Positions 63,264-64,000 of a DNA stretch of 64,000 bases are shown piece by piece. The translations under genes were made by a program, and so were the position numbers. This DNA is from Odontocerum albicorne. Its lineage: Eukaryota > Arthropoda > Insecta > Trichoptera > Odontoceridae. Numbering within the stretch: the first letter of the stretch is position 1; the number at the start of each line of letters is the position of its first letter. Location: assembly GCA_949825065.1 (NCBI GenBank), contig OX463855.1:41550301-41614300 (forward strand). Direction: 5' to 3'. The notes beneath the pieces are model-generated. The model saw nothing but the letters and a program-made list of their open reading frames with translations. It was not told the origin of the DNA and did no database searches.

Positions 63264-63708
63264 TTTAAATATATAATTCAACTACGTCTTAAATTTTGAT
63301 TAATCATAAACGAACGTGATAAATGCACGCCGTTTCAAGACCATTGTTTTGTCAAAATACGTCAGACGGTGTTGATTTTGTCCGAAACATAAACATAATG
63401 TTATGGTGTTAGTAAAGACATAATGTAATGCTTTTTCTCTTTTTCTCTTATACCTGTAATATAGGTTTTCTCTTGAACGTCAGAGTATTCTATATACTAT
63501 CGTTAGATGAAAAATGATTGCCATATGATTAGAAAATTTGAAAGCGCTATAATTTATTAAAGAAATTTGAAAAACACAACCTTTCTCGGGTTAAAATTAT
63601 AACAAATTTTATAAATAAATATTTTTCGAATGAATAAGTATTTTTAATATTTTTTAAGGGTCATTTCTCTTTAAAAAAATTAGAAGTCTTAATTCTGATT
63701 TTTGTCTG
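63264..63708. promoter_or_regulatory. Shared 5' intergenic region between ATG2 and a divergent gene
   Basis: This 445-bp AT-rich stretch separates the ATG2 start codon (minus) from the first ATG of the plus-strand gene. No clear TATA box or transposon was recognised. Both 5' UTRs and a bidirectional promoter must lie here unless there are unseen upstream non-coding exons. The functional role is inferred from position only. Confidence 0.5.
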
Positions 63709-63903
63709 ATGGCAAGAAATAACGGAATATTCTCTACAGGTGTACGAGTTGTCTTTGGTACTAATAAGCATGGCGTGATGTTAGCAGACGAGTTACGAGT
63801 AAATTTTAGTTCGTTTATTTCTAAATTGGATCGGTTTAATAGTTCATTTGTAATTTGTGAGAAATTGAAACCTCCTGCTCGATGTCTCCAAAATGGAAGA
63901 TCG
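63709..63903 (+). CDS. First coding exon of an unrecognised divergent gene (65 codons)
   Basis: The reading frame begins at the first ATG (MARNNGIFSTGVRVVFGTNK) and runs 65 codons to CLQNGRS, with a strong donor GTAAGT at 63904-63909. A 91-bp intron follows, ending in a long T-tract and TAG at 63992-63994. The next exon starts GAATGC in phase 0. The peptide has no recognised domain, no clear signal peptide and no membrane segment; it mixes basic and hydrophobic residues. An antisense open frame of 108 codons covers the same place, but the splice signals support the plus strand. It is head-to-head with ATG2. Confidence 0.65.
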
Positions 63904-63994
63904 GTAAGTCTCTCCTGCTTTACGTTATCAACGTCATGAAATATATACAAATTTGTTTCGACAAAATTTTGAACTTTCATTGTTGTTTTTTTAG

Positions 63995-64000
63995 GAATGC
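63995..64000 (+). CDS. Start of second exon of the divergent gene, cut by window edge
   Basis: Six bases (GAA TGC) follow a strong acceptor (T-tract plus TAG) and continue the frame of the first exon in phase 0. The exon continues outside the window. Confidence 0.5.

Noticed and set aside
61846..62055. 69-codon minus-strand frame in intron 1, considered as an alternative ATG2 exon
   Set aside because: No similarity to ATG2, and exons 1 and 2 already join in phase.
63654..63980. 108-codon minus-strand frame next to ATG2
   Set aside because: The opposite strand has a start codon, a perfect donor and a good acceptor in matching phase; the minus frame shows none of these.

Overview
The window looks like a piece of insect nuclear genome, most likely from a moth or butterfly (Lepidoptera). 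It has spliced genes with GT-AG introns, AT-rich introns, many mariner, Tigger, hAT, piggyBac-type and Harbinger-type elements, RTE-like and Jockey/CR1-like non-LTR retrotransposon tails, and tRNA-derived SINEs. The assignment to Lepidoptera is inference from the repeat families.

The backbone is one gene on the minus strand, the bridge-like lipid-transfer protein ATG2 of autophagosome formation. I could assemble 20 coding exons, from the start codon at 63263 down to 1183. They total 3824 coding bases (1274 codons plus two bases) and every splice phase is consistent. The gene is cut by the left edge, so roughly the C-terminal third or more lies outside. A second gene starts head-to-head at 63709 on the plus strand; its first coding exon (65 codons) and first intron are visible, and the family is not recognised.

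Almost everything else is intronic repeat. From left to right: 1-7700 holds RTE-like and Jockey-like fragments, a fold-back element and two deleted mariners. 7700-19600 holds exons 19 to 14 among a solo LTR, piggyBac-type MITEs and mariners of several families, some nested. 19600-31000 holds exons 13 to 9 with Harbinger-type MITEs, a 43-bp satellite, a full-length mariner with one stop, and a Tigger derivative. 31000-42500 holds exons 8 to 6, a five-fold SINE-head repeat, the only intact mariner transposase, an hAT element containing a solo LTR, and three more solo LTRs or LTR-like elements. 42500-54000 holds a 69-bp satellite of about 50 units and exons 5 to 3 with hAT and mariner copies. 54000-64000 holds an 87-bp higher-order repeat, short tandem expansions inside transposon sequence, a second Tigger, exons 2 and 1, and the divergent neighbour.

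The main biological picture is a core autophagy gene spread over more than 62 kb, with small exons surrounded by transposon insertions that come within about 25 bp of splice sites. Several insertions are nested, target-site duplications are readable, and a related repeat copy at 11310-12089 acts as an internal empty-site control.
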